64,000 nt of DNA, taken from positions 372,001 to 436,000 of the forward strand of contig NZ_CP109327.1 of the NCBI RefSeq assembly GCF_035918155.1, given 5' to 3'. The notes under the pieces were generated by a model. That model was not told the origin of the DNA. It made no database searches and saw only the letters and a program-made list of their open reading frames with translations. Below, piece by piece: positions 35,980-43,981 of the stretch. A program made the position numbers and the translations under genes. The DNA comes from Streptomyces sp. NBC_01591. Its GTDB lineage: Bacteria; Actinomycetota; Actinomycetes; Streptomycetales; Streptomycetaceae. Every line of letters starts with the position of its first letter. Position 1 is the first letter of the stretch.

Positions 35980-36760
35980 GAGGGTCTCCGTATACGGGCA
36001 CGACCCGACCGGCCCCGCCGCGAATCACCGGCCGGTCAATGAGACAGGCTCCAGGACCCGCAGGCGACCGGACCGAGTACGGGGCGACAAGGCACACGAC
36101 TCCCGCCATAACCGGTCCTGCCTGCGAAGACGCAGACATCTTCGAGGCCTTGCTGGGGGCCTGATCACCGAAGCCTCGAAGAGGGGTGAGGTGGACCTGT
36201 CCCTGGTCAGCATCGACTCCACCACCGCGCGCACTCACTACGACGCTACCGGGATACCCCTGGGCGAGACGTCATCACTGCCCCGGAGAAGGCTGTCCCC
36301 AAGGAGGAGAAGAACGGATAGAACTGCGGCTGAAGGCCGCTCTCCTCGGACACTCCAGGGGCGGGCAGACCAGCAAGCTCCGCCTCGCCGCCCACCGCAG
36401 GTGCCGCCCGCCGACGTTCGTCCCTGACCGCAGGCCAGGCAGGACGAACGCCAGCCAGCAGTTCACCCCCGTGCTGGGCACGATACGAATCCGCAGCCCC
36501 GTCTGCCGCCCCCGCACCCGGCCGGGCGCCGTCGCCGGCCGCCAACCGGAAGAGAAAGGGCAGCAGGGGCGGCCGGCCCGTCAGTCACGATGCCGAGCTG
36601 TACAGGCAGCACAACACCGTCGAGCGCCTGATCAACAAGCTGAAGGCCGGGCAAGGGTATCGCCACCCGCTACGACAAGACCCGGACAGCTGCCTTGCCG
36701 GCCTCCGCCTTTGTGCCGCGATGACCTGGATCAAAGACCTCATCCGGACCACCATCCGAT
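35980..36760 (+). pseudogene. IS5-family transposase remnant, heavily degraded
   Basis: Pieces in order: 'GEVDLSLVSIDSTTARTHYD' (first catalytic Asp block), a scrambled middle, then 'HDAELYRQHNTVERLINKLK' and 'DSCLAGLRLCAAMTWIKDL' (catalytic Glu in 'NTVERLINKLK'). At least three frame changes. It truncates the ArsI-like gene on the opposite strand. Confidence 0.65.
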
Positions 36761-36789
36761 CACGACCCGATACGCGGCCCAGGACTTGA

Positions 36790-37119
36790 TGTCGGCCACG
36801 AGCACGACGATGAAGGCATCCCGCTCGGCGGGGGTCGACGGCCGTTTTCGATGTCTGTTGCAAGGCCCTGGTCGGCGAGGCGGGTGGCGGAGGCACGGAC
36901 GGCCTCGGTGGTGTCGACTTCGACGCCGAGGTGGTCCATGCGCGCCTCCTCGTCCGGCGGGCCCTGGACGAGGACGAGTTTGAGCGGGGGGGTCGGCGAT
37001 GGCGAAGTTTGGCGTAGCCGTCGCGCAGTTTGGCCGGCTCGGTGCCGAGGAAGCTTGCTGTAGAAGGCGATCGAGGCGGGAAGGTCGGGGACGCGCAGTG
37101 CGAGCTGCACTCGGGACAT
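36790..37119 (-). pseudogene. arsI: ArsI/CadI-like metalloenzyme (VOC fold), truncated and frameshifted
   Basis: Starts normally with 'MSRVQLALRVPDLPASIAFY', the hallmark of the ArsI/CadI family (organoarsenical C-As lyase or cadmium-induced protein). A short stretch is out of frame ('FLGTEPAKLRDGYAKL' is found in another frame), then 'PPLKLVLVQGPPDEEARMDH' and 'LGVEVDTTEAVRASATRLAD' follow. The part with the metal-binding Cys pair is lost in the IS5 scar. It sits directly downstream of the ArsO-like gene and belonged to the arsenic operon. Confidence 0.66.
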
Positions 37120-37179
37120 GACGTTCCTCCTGACGCAGAGGGAAGCGCCCCAGCCGTCAGCGGGCTGGGGCGCGGTGGT

Positions 37180-38577
37180 TCAGGCTCCGCAGCAGTCGCC
37201 GGCCGGTGGTTCCTCGGTGGCCGTGACCGGCAGAGAGGTGCCGCCGCCGATCTGTACGAGCGCGGGTGCCGGTGCGGCGCAGCAGCCTCCGTCGTCGGCC
37301 TGGTCGGCTGCCGGGTCATCGAAGAGTCCGGCGCCGCCGCAGACTCCGGTTTCGGGGAGGGTGAGTTCGACGCGGTCTGCGGATTCGGTGTCACCGGCGA
37401 TGGCGGCGGTGACGGAACGGACCTGCTCGTAGCCGGTCATGGCGAGGAAGGTCGGGGCGCGGCCGTAGGACTTCATGCCGACCAGGTAGATGCCAGGTTC
37501 GGGGTGGGAGAGCTCGCGGTGGCCGTGGGGGTAGACGGTGCCGCAGGAGTGCTGGTTGGGGTCGATCAGCGGGGCGAGCTCGACGGGGGCCTGGAGTCGT
37601 TCGTCGAGGCCGAGGCGGATCTCGGAGAGGAAGGACAGGTCGGGGCGGAAGCCGGTCAGGACGATCACCTCGTCCACCGGGTCCAGACGGCGGCCGTCCT
37701 CGCCGACCAGGACGAGACGGCCGTCGTCGTCCTGGTCGATGGCTTCGGTGCGGAAGCCGGTGATCGCACCGGCGTGGCCGTTATCGACGGCGGCCTTCGC
37801 GGCGAGGCCGAGGGCGCCGCGGGCGGGAAGCTGGTCGGCGGTGCCGCCGCCGAAGGTCGCGCCGCTGATGCCGCGGCGCAGAATCCATACCGCGTGGGTG
37901 GCTGTCACGTCCTTCGCGAGGTCGGCGAGGGTCGCCAGGGCGGTGAAAGCGGAGGCGCCGGAGCCGATCACAGCGGTGCGCTTGCCCGCGTAGCGGGCGC
38001 GGACGGCCGGGTCCTTGAGGTCGGGGACGCGGTGGGTGATGCGGTCGGCCGCTTTCTTCTCACCGAGGGCTGGCAGGCCGTCGGCCCCGGCCGGGCTGGG
38101 CGTGGTCCAGGTGCCGGAGGCGTCGATGACCGCGCGGGCGAAGACGCGCTCCTCACCGCCGTCGGCAGTGGTGAAGTGGACGACGAAGGGCTGGGCTTCG
38201 CGGTCGGCGTCGACGATACGGTCACGGCCCGCGCGCGAGACTCCGGTGACGGTGGCGGTGTAGCGGACGCGGTCGCCCAGGGCGTCGGCCAGCGGCTGGA
38301 GGTACTGCTCGGCCCAGTCCCCGCCGGACGGGTAGGTGGCCGCGTCGGGCTTGGTCCAGCCGGTCGGTGCCAGGAGCTTCTCGGCGGCCGGGTCGGTGAC
38401 CTCGCCCCAGGCGGAGAAGAGCCGCACATGCGACCAGTCGCGTACCGCGGAGGCGGCGGCCGGTCCCGCTTCCAGGACCAGCGGGGTGATGCCGCGCTCG
38501 GCCAGGTGGGCGGCGGCGGCCAGCCCGGCGGGACCGGCGCCGATAACAACAACCGGCAGGTCTGCAGTGATGGTCAT
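37180..38577 (-). CDS. ArsO-like FAD/NAD(P)-dependent oxidoreductase with Cys-rich tail
   Basis: 465-residue two-dinucleotide-domain flavoprotein. FAD site 'VVVIGAGPAGLAAAAHLAER' near the N terminus, second nucleotide site 'GKRTAVIGSGASAFTALATL', and 'DEVIVLTGFRPDLSFL' near the end. Homologues occur in Streptomyces arsenic clusters and are thought to be monooxygenases acting with arsenicals or cofactors; the exact reaction is unknown. The last ~60 residues carry clustered cysteines (CGGAG, GGCCAAP, GDCCGA), a possible As(III)-binding tail. Start: ATG at 38,577 with GGGAG upstream. It lies in one operon with the small Cys-rich gene and faces arsR1. Confidence 0.8.
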   Translation of the reverse strand: MTITADLPVVVIGAGPAGLAAAAHLAERGITPLVLEAGPAAASAVRDWSHVRLFSAWGEVTDPAAEKLLAPTGWTKPDAATYPSGGDWAEQYLQPLADALGDRVRYTATVTGVSRAGRDRIVDADREAQPFVVHFTTADGGEERVFARAVIDASGTWTTPSPAGADGLPALGEKKAADRITHRVPDLKDPAVRARYAGKRTAVIGSGASAFTALATLADLAKDVTATHAVWILRRGISGATFGGGTADQLPARGALGLAAKAAVDNGHAGAITGFRTEAIDQDDDGRLVLVGEDGRRLDPVDEVIVLTGFRPDLSFLSEIRLGLDERLQAPVELAPLIDPNQHSCGTVYPHGHRELSHPEPGIYLVGMKSYGRAPTFLAMTGYEQVRSVTAAIAGDTESADRVELTLPETGVCGGAGLFDDPAADQADDGGCCAAPAPALVQIGGGTSLPVTATEEPPAGDCCGA

Positions 38578-38609
38578 GGCGGTCGATCTCCCTGAGTAGG
38601 TGCTACGAA

Positions 38610-38783
38610 TCAGCGGACGGAAGAGAAGGCGGACAGCTGGGTGCGCCGCTGGTGGGCCGTGCCCCGGCAAGCGCTGTCACAGCAGACCTGTGCACAGCCA
38701 TCGCAGAAGCAGATGCCAGCCACGTGGCGGGCCGTGCGTCGGGCCCCGGCGGTGGTGAGAGCGGTGCGGATGAGTGCGGTCAC
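38610..38783 (-). CDS. 57-residue cysteine-rich protein in the arsenic operon
   Basis: A short gene that is easy to miss. GTG at 38,783 is preceded by AGGGGGT; the frame ends in TGA 33 bases before the start of the ArsO-like gene, on the same strand. The N-terminal half is basic ('LTTAGARRTARHVAG'). Six cysteines cluster between residues 25 and 39 (CFCDGCAQVCCDSAC), enough for a zinc or arsenite site. It shares the promoter controlled by arsR1. It might be an arsenite/metal-binding chaperone (inference); I do not recognise a named family. Confidence 0.66.
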   Translation of the reverse strand: MTALIRTALTTAGARRTARHVAGICFCDGCAQVCCDSACRGTAHQRRTQLSAFSSVR

Positions 38784-38845
38784 GACACCCCCTTGCTTCG
38801 ACGCCTGTCGATGTCCTTCGGCATCCGGAGCTTGCCACCGGTATC

Positions 38846-38871
38846 GACAAGTGTCAACATAGACATATGTC
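38846..38871. promoter_or_regulatory. Tandem ArsR-type operators
   Basis: Two 10-bp palindromes of the same sequence type, GACAAGTGTC (38,846-38,855) and GACATATGTC (38,862-38,871), spaced 16 bases centre to centre between the divergent genes; the second overlaps the arsR1 start codon. ArsR/SmtB dimers typically bind such AT-centred palindromes, so arsR1 probably represses both itself and the ArsO operon. Confidence 0.68.
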
Positions 38872-39232
38872 GAAGTCAGAGTTTGCGGAGGCGCCGGTCC
38901 TGGACGCGGGGGCCGTGGTGCCGTGCTGCCCGCCGATCACCGCTGGGGAGCTGTCGCAGGATGACGCGGAGAAGATGGCCGTGATGTTCAAGGCCCTGTC
39001 CGACCCGGTGCGGCTGCGCCTGTTCTCCAAGGTCGCCTCGCATCCGGGCGGTGAGGCGTGCGTGTGCGATATCTCCGACGTCGGCGTCTCCCAGCCGACC
39101 GTTTCCCACCATCTGAAGAAGCTGCGCGAGGCCGGGCTCCTGACCTCGGAGCGGCGCGGGACCTGGGTCTATTACCAAGTCGCCCCTTCCGTCGTGGCGG
39201 CCATGTCCGCCATGCTCGACCTGCGCTCCTGA
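38867..39232 (+). CDS. arsR: ArsR-family arsenite-responsive repressor (first copy)
   Basis: 121-residue winged-helix regulator. The metal-sensing motif is 'GGEACVCDI' (Cys65, Cys67, as in ELCVCDL of classical ArsR), and an additional Cys20-Cys21 pair in the N-terminal arm may complete a three- or four-thiol site. The recognition helix is 'VSQPTVSHHLKKLREAGLL', followed by the wing 'SERRGTWVYYQV'. ATG at 38,867 overlaps an operator palindrome. It is divergent from the Cys-rich/ArsO operon. Confidence 0.92.
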   Translation: MSKSEFAEAPVLDAGAVVPCCPPITAGELSQDDAEKMAVMFKALSDPVRLRLFSKVASHPGGEACVCDISDVGVSQPTVSHHLKKLREAGLLTSERRGTWVYYQVAPSVVAAMSAMLDLRS

Positions 39233-39444
39233 CCAACAGCCAACGGCCATCAGTCAACGGCCCGCGCCGACGGGTCGGCCCGTGCAGTCGGACGGGCAGC
39301 AGCGCGCCGGATACGCCTGGAGTGCGGAGACGCGCTTCGCCATAGTGGCGCCGTCGGCCCGGTAGAAGACCTGCTTGGCTTCTTTACGGGAGATCACCAG
39401 GCCACCGCGGCCCCGGCCCCGCGCCGCGGCTTCACCCGCATTCT

Positions 39445-40240
39445 GGTGCTGTAGGGGCCGAGGAACCGGACGGATCCTGGCCGCGCTACTACGACAGCCT
39501 CACCCGGGGCGCTTGGTCCGTGCGGGCCGATGACGGGCGGGAGTTCACCGCGCGGGCGGTCATCGCCGCGACCGGTGACTACGGCACACCCCTTGTTCCG
39601 GACGTTCCGGGCGGGCGGGCGAACTTCGGCGGCCGGGTGCTGCACGCCGCCGACTACCGCAGCCCCGGCACGTTCGCCGGGCAGCGGTTCGTCGTGGTCG
39701 GCGGGGGCAATTCCGCGACCCAGATCGCCGCCGAACCCGGCCCGCTCGCCGACACCACCCTGGCCACCCAACGCCCGATCGGATGGACACCCCAGCGCCC
39801 GCTGGGCCGGGACCTGCCCTGGTGGCTCAAGCACACCCGCCTCGACGTCGCACCGATCCGGCGGCTGCTGGCGAAGATCCCCGTCTCGGTGCCCGATGAC
39901 GGTCGCTACCGCACCGCCCTGGACCAGCATGGCGTCGACCGGCGCGACATGTTCAGCCGCTTCACGAGCGAGGGTGTCGTGTGGGCCGACGGAACGAAGG
40001 AAGATGTCGGCGCGGTCCAGCTCGCCACCGGATACTGTCTCACCTTCCCCTCTGCACGGCAGTGGTGCTCTCGGCACCAACGGCGAGCCGCTGCATCAGA
40101 GCGGCCTCTCCACTCCGGTGCCGGGTCTCGGCTTCGTCGGCATGGAGTTCCAGCGCAACTTCTCCTCCAAAACCCTGCGCGGCGTCGGCCGGGATGCCGA
40201 GCACGTCCTGAAGCGATTGCGTACCGCAGTGGCCGGGTGA
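39445..40240 (+). pseudogene. Flavin monooxygenase (ArsO-like) remnant, internal deletion plus frameshift
   Basis: The fragment 'GSWPRYYDSLT' joins directly to 'SVRADDGREFTARAVIAATG', skipping ~60 residues expected between them. Then 'FAGQRFVVVGGGNSATQIAA' (second nucleotide-binding loop) and 'RPLGRDLPWWLKHTRLDVAP'. After 'LATGY' the frame shifts near 40,045 to 'LSTPVPGLGFVGMEFQRNFS' and 'KTLRGVGRDAEHVLKRL'. The N-terminal FAD loop is absent. It is a second, older ArsO-type copy running opposite to the neighbouring operon. Confidence 0.68.
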
Positions 40241-40247
40241 GTCGAGA

Positions 40248-40565
40248 TCAGGAGTGGCGGGAGGCGGTCGCGAGTGCCTGTTGCAGCTGGGCAACGCTGG
40301 GTGCACCGTCCAGGCCTTCGGGCGTGCGGTAGAGACGGCAAGCCATCCCCTGCGCCTGTCCGGCTTCTGCGAACGGGTCTTCACCGTCGATGAGGATGGT
40401 CGGGGAGCCGGTGAAGCCGATGCGTTCGGCCTCGGCCTGGTCGGTCACCACCCGTGTGACGACATCGGCCTCGTCCAGCCCGGCCGCCTCCAGCGCCTGC
40501 CGCAACCGGCCAACAGCCAGCTGTTCGTTCGGGCATTCCTTAACGACCACGACCTCGACCCGCAT
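40248..40565 (-). CDS. Thioredoxin-fold protein, arsenic/mercury-operon type
   Basis: 105 residues. '[20 protein letters not shown]' at the start and '[17 protein letters not shown]' with '[12 protein letters not shown]' are typical of small thioredoxin-like proteins beside arsenic or mercury genes. The usual CxxC is reduced to a single Cys (ECPN); another Cys lies in 'MACRLY'. It is the last gene of the arsR2-acr3-zinc ribbon-arsO operon, 22 bases after the arsO remnant. It may deliver electrons to or accept them from the other enzymes (inference). Confidence 0.68.
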   Translation of the reverse strand: MRVEVVVVKECPNEQLAVGRLRQALEAAGLDEADVVTRVVTDQAEAERIGFTGSPTILIDGEDPFAEAGQAQGMACRLYRTPEGLDGAPSVAQLQQALATASRHS

Positions 40566-40587
40566 GCCTCCAGCATGCCGCAGGCAC

Positions 40588-41260
40588 TCAGGCCGGCAGC
40601 TCGGCGATCTGCCGGACGGCCTCGCGTGCGGGGCGCCCCACGCCGATGAGGGTGGCGGAGGCCGGCCCCGTCCAGTCGCCGTGGCCGAGCAGGTGCAGCC
40701 GTGGTTCGCTGACCGCGCGGGTGCCGTCTGTGGCGATGTGGCCGCGAGTCCCGCGCAGGCTCAGCGGGGCGAGGTGGGAGAGGGCGGGGCGGAAGCCGGT
40801 GGTGTGGAGCCGGCGGCCGGTGGAGACCTCCCGGCCGGGGACGGCGGGCAGGAAGGGGCGCCACCAGGTACCGGTCGCCGAGATGACCGCCCGCGCCGAC
40901 CAGTCGCCGAAGTCCGTCTCCACCCGCAGGCGGGTACCGTCCCGGCGCACCGCTTGGACGCGGACCGGGCGGTGGACGGGCAGACCGTAGCGCTGCTCGT
41001 AGTCGGTCAGGTACTTCACCACGTGCCCGGTGTCGGGGTATTCCTGGCCCGGTTGGGCGGGCATGATGCGGCCGGGCAGGGAGGAGAACGCGGCCGGGGA
41101 GAACAGATGCAGGGAGTCCCAGGTGTGCCGCCCAGGCCCCGCCGGGCGTGCTCTGGGCATCGAGGATCACGAAGTCCAGATTCTTGCCGCGCAGGTGGTA
41201 CCCGGCGGCGAGTCCTGCCTGCCCGCCGCCGATCACCACAACGTCCACCACCCCGGTCAC
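40588..41260 (-). pseudogene. arsO: ArsO flavin monooxygenase, frameshift plus ~100-residue internal deletion
   Basis: Starts with the FAD loop '[20 protein letters not shown]' and '[16 protein letters not shown]'; a one-base shift near 41,145 leads to '[20 protein letters not shown]' and '[20 protein letters not shown]', then '[20 protein letters not shown]'. After 'RRLHTT' it jumps to '[20 protein letters not shown]', so the second nucleotide-binding region is gone. The GTG start overlaps the TGA of the zinc-ribbon gene upstream. This was the operon's own arsO; the intact ArsO-like protein at 37.2-38.6 kb may substitute. Confidence 0.78.
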
Positions 41261-41478
41261 CGGGTCAGAGCCGCCATGGCCGGCGCCCCGACTGCGGCAC
41301 ACTCCGGGCACAGCACCGTCCGCGCTTCGACCACCAGGCGTTCCGATCAGGCTGCCCCGACGCATGTTCCGGGGCGCGATGCGGGCATGCGCCGCGCAGA
41401 CTCCGGCTCCGCAGCCCTGGCAGAGCCGACGGTGGGACTGTTCGCTCCTCCCGTGGTGCGGCAGCCGAGGCAGCGCAT
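41257..41478 (-). pseudogene. Small zinc-ribbon (DU​F2180-like) protein, two frameshifts
   Basis: Three frames together give a ~73-residue protein: 'MRCLGCRTT', then '[20 protein letters not shown]' with '[11 protein letters not shown]', then '[20 protein letters not shown]' and TGA. Paired cysteines (CLGC, CQGC, CPEC) suggest two zinc knuckles as in DUF2180. Its ATG overlaps the acr3 stop and its TGA overlaps the arsO start, so the whole operon was translationally coupled. Confidence 0.58.
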
Positions 41479-42605
41479 CAGTCGTCCCTCCCGGCGGTCG
41501 TCAGTGCTGCGGGCGCGAACTTCTTGCGCCAGGCGAGCGCGACGTACACGAGTCCGATCAGGACGGGTACCTCGATGAGCGGGCCGACGACTCCGGACAG
41601 AGCCTGGCCGGAGGTGACGCCGAAGGTCGCGATGGCGACGGCGATGGCGAGCTCGAAGTTGTTGCCCGCTGCGGTGAACGCCAGTGTCGCGGTGCGGTCG
41701 TAGGCCAGTCCGAGGGCCTTGCCGAGCAGGAAGGTGCCGAAGAACATGACCGCGAAGTAGACCAGCAGCGGCGAGGCGATCCGTACGACGTCCAGGGGCT
41801 GCGAGGTAATCGTCTTCCCCTGCAGGGCGAACAGGATGACGATCGTGAAGAGCAGCCCGTACAAAGCCCACGGGCCGATCTTCGGCAGGAACTTCGCCTC
41901 GTAGCCCTCGCGGCCCATCTTCTGCTCACCGATGCGGCGTGTGAGGAAGCCGGCCAGCAACGGGATACCGAGGAACACAATCACATTGAGGGCGATGTGC
42001 CACACCGAGACGTCCAGGCCCTGGCCGTCGCCGAGGTTCAGCCACCGGGGCAGCAGGTCGAGGTAGAACCAGCCCAGCAGGCCGAACGCGATGACCTGGA
42101 ACACGCTGTTGAGGGCGACGAGTACGGCGGCTGCTTCGCGGTCGCCGCAGGCGAGGTCGTTCCAGATGATGACCATGGCGATGCAGCGCGCGAGGCCGAC
42201 GATGATCAGACCGGTGCGGTACTCGGGCAGGTCCGGCAGGAAGATCCACGCCAGCGCGAACATGACAGCCGGGCCGACGATCCAGTTGATGACCAGCGAG
42301 GACACCATCAGCGTGCGGTCACCGGTCACACGGTCGAGCCGGTCGTAGCGGACCTTGGCCAGGACCGGGTACATCATCACAAGCAGGCCGAGCGCGATCG
42401 GCAGGGAGATACCGCCGATCTCGATCTTCGCCAACGCGCCATTCATCCCCGGGATCAGCCGCCCCAGTCCCAGGCCGACGGCCATGGCGAGCAAGATCCA
42501 CACCGCGAGATACCGGTCAAGGGTGGAGAGCTTCTTGACGATCGAGTCGTCCCCGCCCGTGGCCTGGTCGGCGCTGGGGGCCGTCGTGGTGCACTCGGTG
42601 GTCAC
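41478..42605 (-). CDS. acr3: ACR3-family arsenite efflux permease
   Basis: 375 residues from the GTG at 42,605, which overlaps the arsR2 stop (GTGA). About ten transmembrane helices. The ACR3 hallmark cysteine lies in '[20 protein letters not shown]', followed by '[18 protein letters not shown]'; '[19 protein letters not shown]' is the second conserved core. The protein exports As(OH)3/arsenite driven by the proton gradient. The reading frame extends 39 codons further upstream inside arsR2, but those codons are not membrane-like. Confidence 0.93.
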   Translation of the reverse strand: MTTECTTTAPSADQATGGDDSIVKKLSTLDRYLAVWILLAMAVGLGLGRLIPGMNGALAKIEIGGISLPIALGLLVMMYPVLAKVRYDRLDRVTGDRTLMVSSLVINWIVGPAVMFALAWIFLPDLPEYRTGLIIVGLARCIAMVIIWNDLACGDREAAAVLVALNSVFQVIAFGLLGWFYLDLLPRWLNLGDGQGLDVSVWHIALNVIVFLGIPLLAGFLTRRIGEQKMGREGYEAKFLPKIGPWALYGLLFTIVILFALQGKTITSQPLDVVRIASPLLVYFAVMFFGTFLLGKALGLAYDRTATLAFTAAGNNFELAIAVAIATFGVTSGQALSGVVGPLIEVPVLIGLVYVALAWRKKFAPAALTTAGRDD

Positions 42606-42910
42606 GGGCAGGCCCTCTTGTTCCCGGCGGCGGTACGGGCGGACTCGGCGAGCGCCGCGAACTGCTCGGAGAGGCCGGCCAGGACTTCGGGGCGCAGCTT
42701 GTAATAAGTGAAGCGGCCGCACGGTTCCGTCTCCACCACTCCGGCCTCGCGCAGGACCTTCAGGTGGTTGGAGAGGTTGGTCTGCTTCGCTCCGGTCTCC
42801 TCGACCAGGTGCGTCGTGCAGAGCGTCTCGCGCGCCAGCAGGGTCACGATCTGGAGGCGGAGCGGATCGCCCAGCACCCGGATCAGATCAGGATCGACTG
42901 AAGTCAGCAT
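42602..42910 (-). CDS. arsR: ArsR-family repressor (second copy)
   Basis: 102-residue winged-helix repressor at the head of the acr3 operon. 'LIRVLGDPLRLQIVTLLARE' and the recognition helix 'AKQTNLSNHLKVLREAGVV' are canonical. The CVCDL motif is missing; Cys31 ('ETLCTTHL'), Cys64 ('TEPCGR') and Cys101 are the only thiols, so the inducer site must differ from that of arsR1, as in atypical ArsR proteins of actinobacteria. Divergent from arsC; three TGATAC elements lie between them. The stop overlaps the acr3 start. Confidence 0.9.
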   Translation of the reverse strand: MLTSVDPDLIRVLGDPLRLQIVTLLARETLCTTHLVEETGAKQTNLSNHLKVLREAGVVETEPCGRFTYYKLRPEVLAGLSEQFAALAESARTAAGNKRACP

Positions 42911-42980
42911 GCACTGATACTTTCACATCATTACCCGCTGATACCAGCGAGGGCTGAAGTCATCGGCAGCTGATACTGCC
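42911..42980. promoter_or_regulatory. Repeated TGATAC operator elements between arsR2 and arsC
   Basis: Three copies of CTGATAC (42,914; 42,938; 42,970). Two are embedded in palindromes: GCTGATACCAGC (42,937-42,948) and GGCAGCTGATACTGCC (42,965-42,980). They differ from the GACA-TGTC operators of arsR1, so the two repressors probably bind separate sites. Confidence 0.62.
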
Positions 42981-43004
42981 ACGCGACGAGAGAGAACGAT
43001 CAAC

Positions 43005-43427
43005 ATGGCCGAGTCCTCCGGCAAGCCGTCCGTCCTGTTCGTCTGCATCCACAACGCCGGCCGCTCCCAGATGGCCACCGCCTGGCTGACCCACCTGGCC
43101 GGAGACCGCGTCGAGGTCCGCTCCGCAGGCTCCAACCCTGGCGACGCCGTGAACCCGGCGGCCGTCGAGGCAATGGCCGAGGTCGGTATCGACATCTCCG
43201 CCGAGACCCCGAAGATCCTCACGATCGATGCCGTACGCGAATCCGATGTGTGCATCACGATGGGCTGCGGCGACACCTGCCCCGTCTTCCCAGGCAAGCG
43301 CTACCTCGACTGGAAGCTCGACGACCCGGCCGGACAGGGCGTCGAAGCCGTCCGCCCGATCCGCGACGAGATCAAGACCCTGGTCGAGGGCCTGATCGCA
43401 GAGATCGCCCCGGAGACCACGGTGTGA
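43005..43427 (+). CDS. arsC: Arsenate reductase (low-molecular-weight phosphatase type)
   Basis: 140 residues. The P-loop 'FVCIHNAGRSQMA' has nucleophile Cys14 and Arg20; further cysteines are Cys83, Cys88 and Cys92 in 'VCITMGCGDTCPVFPGKR', close to the redox Cys pair of thioredoxin-coupled ArsC. It reduces arsenate to arsenite for export by Acr3; in actinobacteria electrons come from thioredoxin or mycothiol systems. Its TGA overlaps the GTG of the arsT remnant (GTGTGA). Divergent from arsR2. Confidence 0.93.
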   Translation: MAESSGKPSVLFVCIHNAGRSQMATAWLTHLAGDRVEVRSAGSNPGDAVNPAAVEAMAEVGIDISAETPKILTIDAVRESDVCITMGCGDTCPVFPGKRYLDWKLDDPAGQGVEAVRPIRDEIKTLVEGLIAEIAPETTV

Positions 43428-43557
43428 GCGACATACGCGACGTCGTCATCATCGGCTCCGGCCCGCCGGACACACCGCTGCCCTTTGCGCCGCCCACGCC
43501 CGGCTCGAGCCCGTCCTGTTCGGCAGCAGCTTCTTCGTCGGCGGCTCCCTGATGTCT
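43424..43557 (+). pseudogene. arsT: ArsT thioredoxin reductase, first ~45 codons only, frameshifted
   Basis: GTG start overlapping arsC. 'DIRDVVIIGSGP' (FAD loop) then a one-base loss shifts the frame to 'AGHTAALCAAHARLEPVLFG' and 'GGSLMS'. Similarity ends at ~43,557, about 30 bases before the terminal repeat of the ISL3 remnant. With arsT gone, ArsC must use a chromosomal thioredoxin or mycothiol system. Confidence 0.75.
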
Positions 43558-43693
43558 TTGTCCATGAGAACGGGTTCTGGCTCACATTCCGGGCTCTGTC
43601 GCCATTTTGGGGGTAGCAACTGGTGGGCGTTTCCCCTTGATCGTGGACACCCTGATCATTGGATCGTGAAGATCCATAGGACAGGAGTTCCCG

Positions 43694-43981
43694 TTGGGGA
43701 CGTCGAAGTACTCGCCTGAGTTCCGGGCCGATGCCGTCGCGCTGTACCACGCCAGTCCGGGTGGGACGTATGCGTCGGTGGCCAAGGACGTGGGCGTCAG
43801 CCACGAGACGCTGCGCACGTGGGTGCGGGACGCCGGGCAGGCCGCCCGGCCCGGGGCGGTGGAGGCCACCGCGATGGAGAAGGAGAACCGGCAGCTGCGG
43901 GCACGGGTGAAGGAACTCGAGCTTGAGCGGGAGATCCTGCGGAGGGCCGCGAAGTATTTTGCGGCGGAGACCAGCTGGTGA
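43694..43981 (+). CDS. IS3-family OrfA
   Basis: 95 residues from a TTG start. N-terminal helix-turn-helix 'YSPEFRADAVALYHASPGG' and 'VAKDVGVSHETLRTWVRD', then a leucine-zipper-like coiled coil 'EKENRQLRARVKELELEREI'. It binds the element ends and joins OrfB to form the transposase. OrfB starts within its last codons (GTGA overlap), so coupling or frameshifting is possible. Confidence 0.9.
   Translation: MGTSKYSPEFRADAVALYHASPGGTYASVAKDVGVSHETLRTWVRDAGQAARPGAVEATAMEKENRQLRARVKELELEREILRRAAKYFAAETSW

Noticed and set aside
37030..38595. 521-codon plus-strand ORF over the ArsO-like gene
   Set aside because: Glycine/valine-rich shadow of the minus-strand flavoprotein, without motifs.
40390..42704. 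Long plus-strand ORFs opposite the acr3 operon
   Set aside because: Antisense shadows; no motifs, and the minus strand carries an overlapping operon with clear families.
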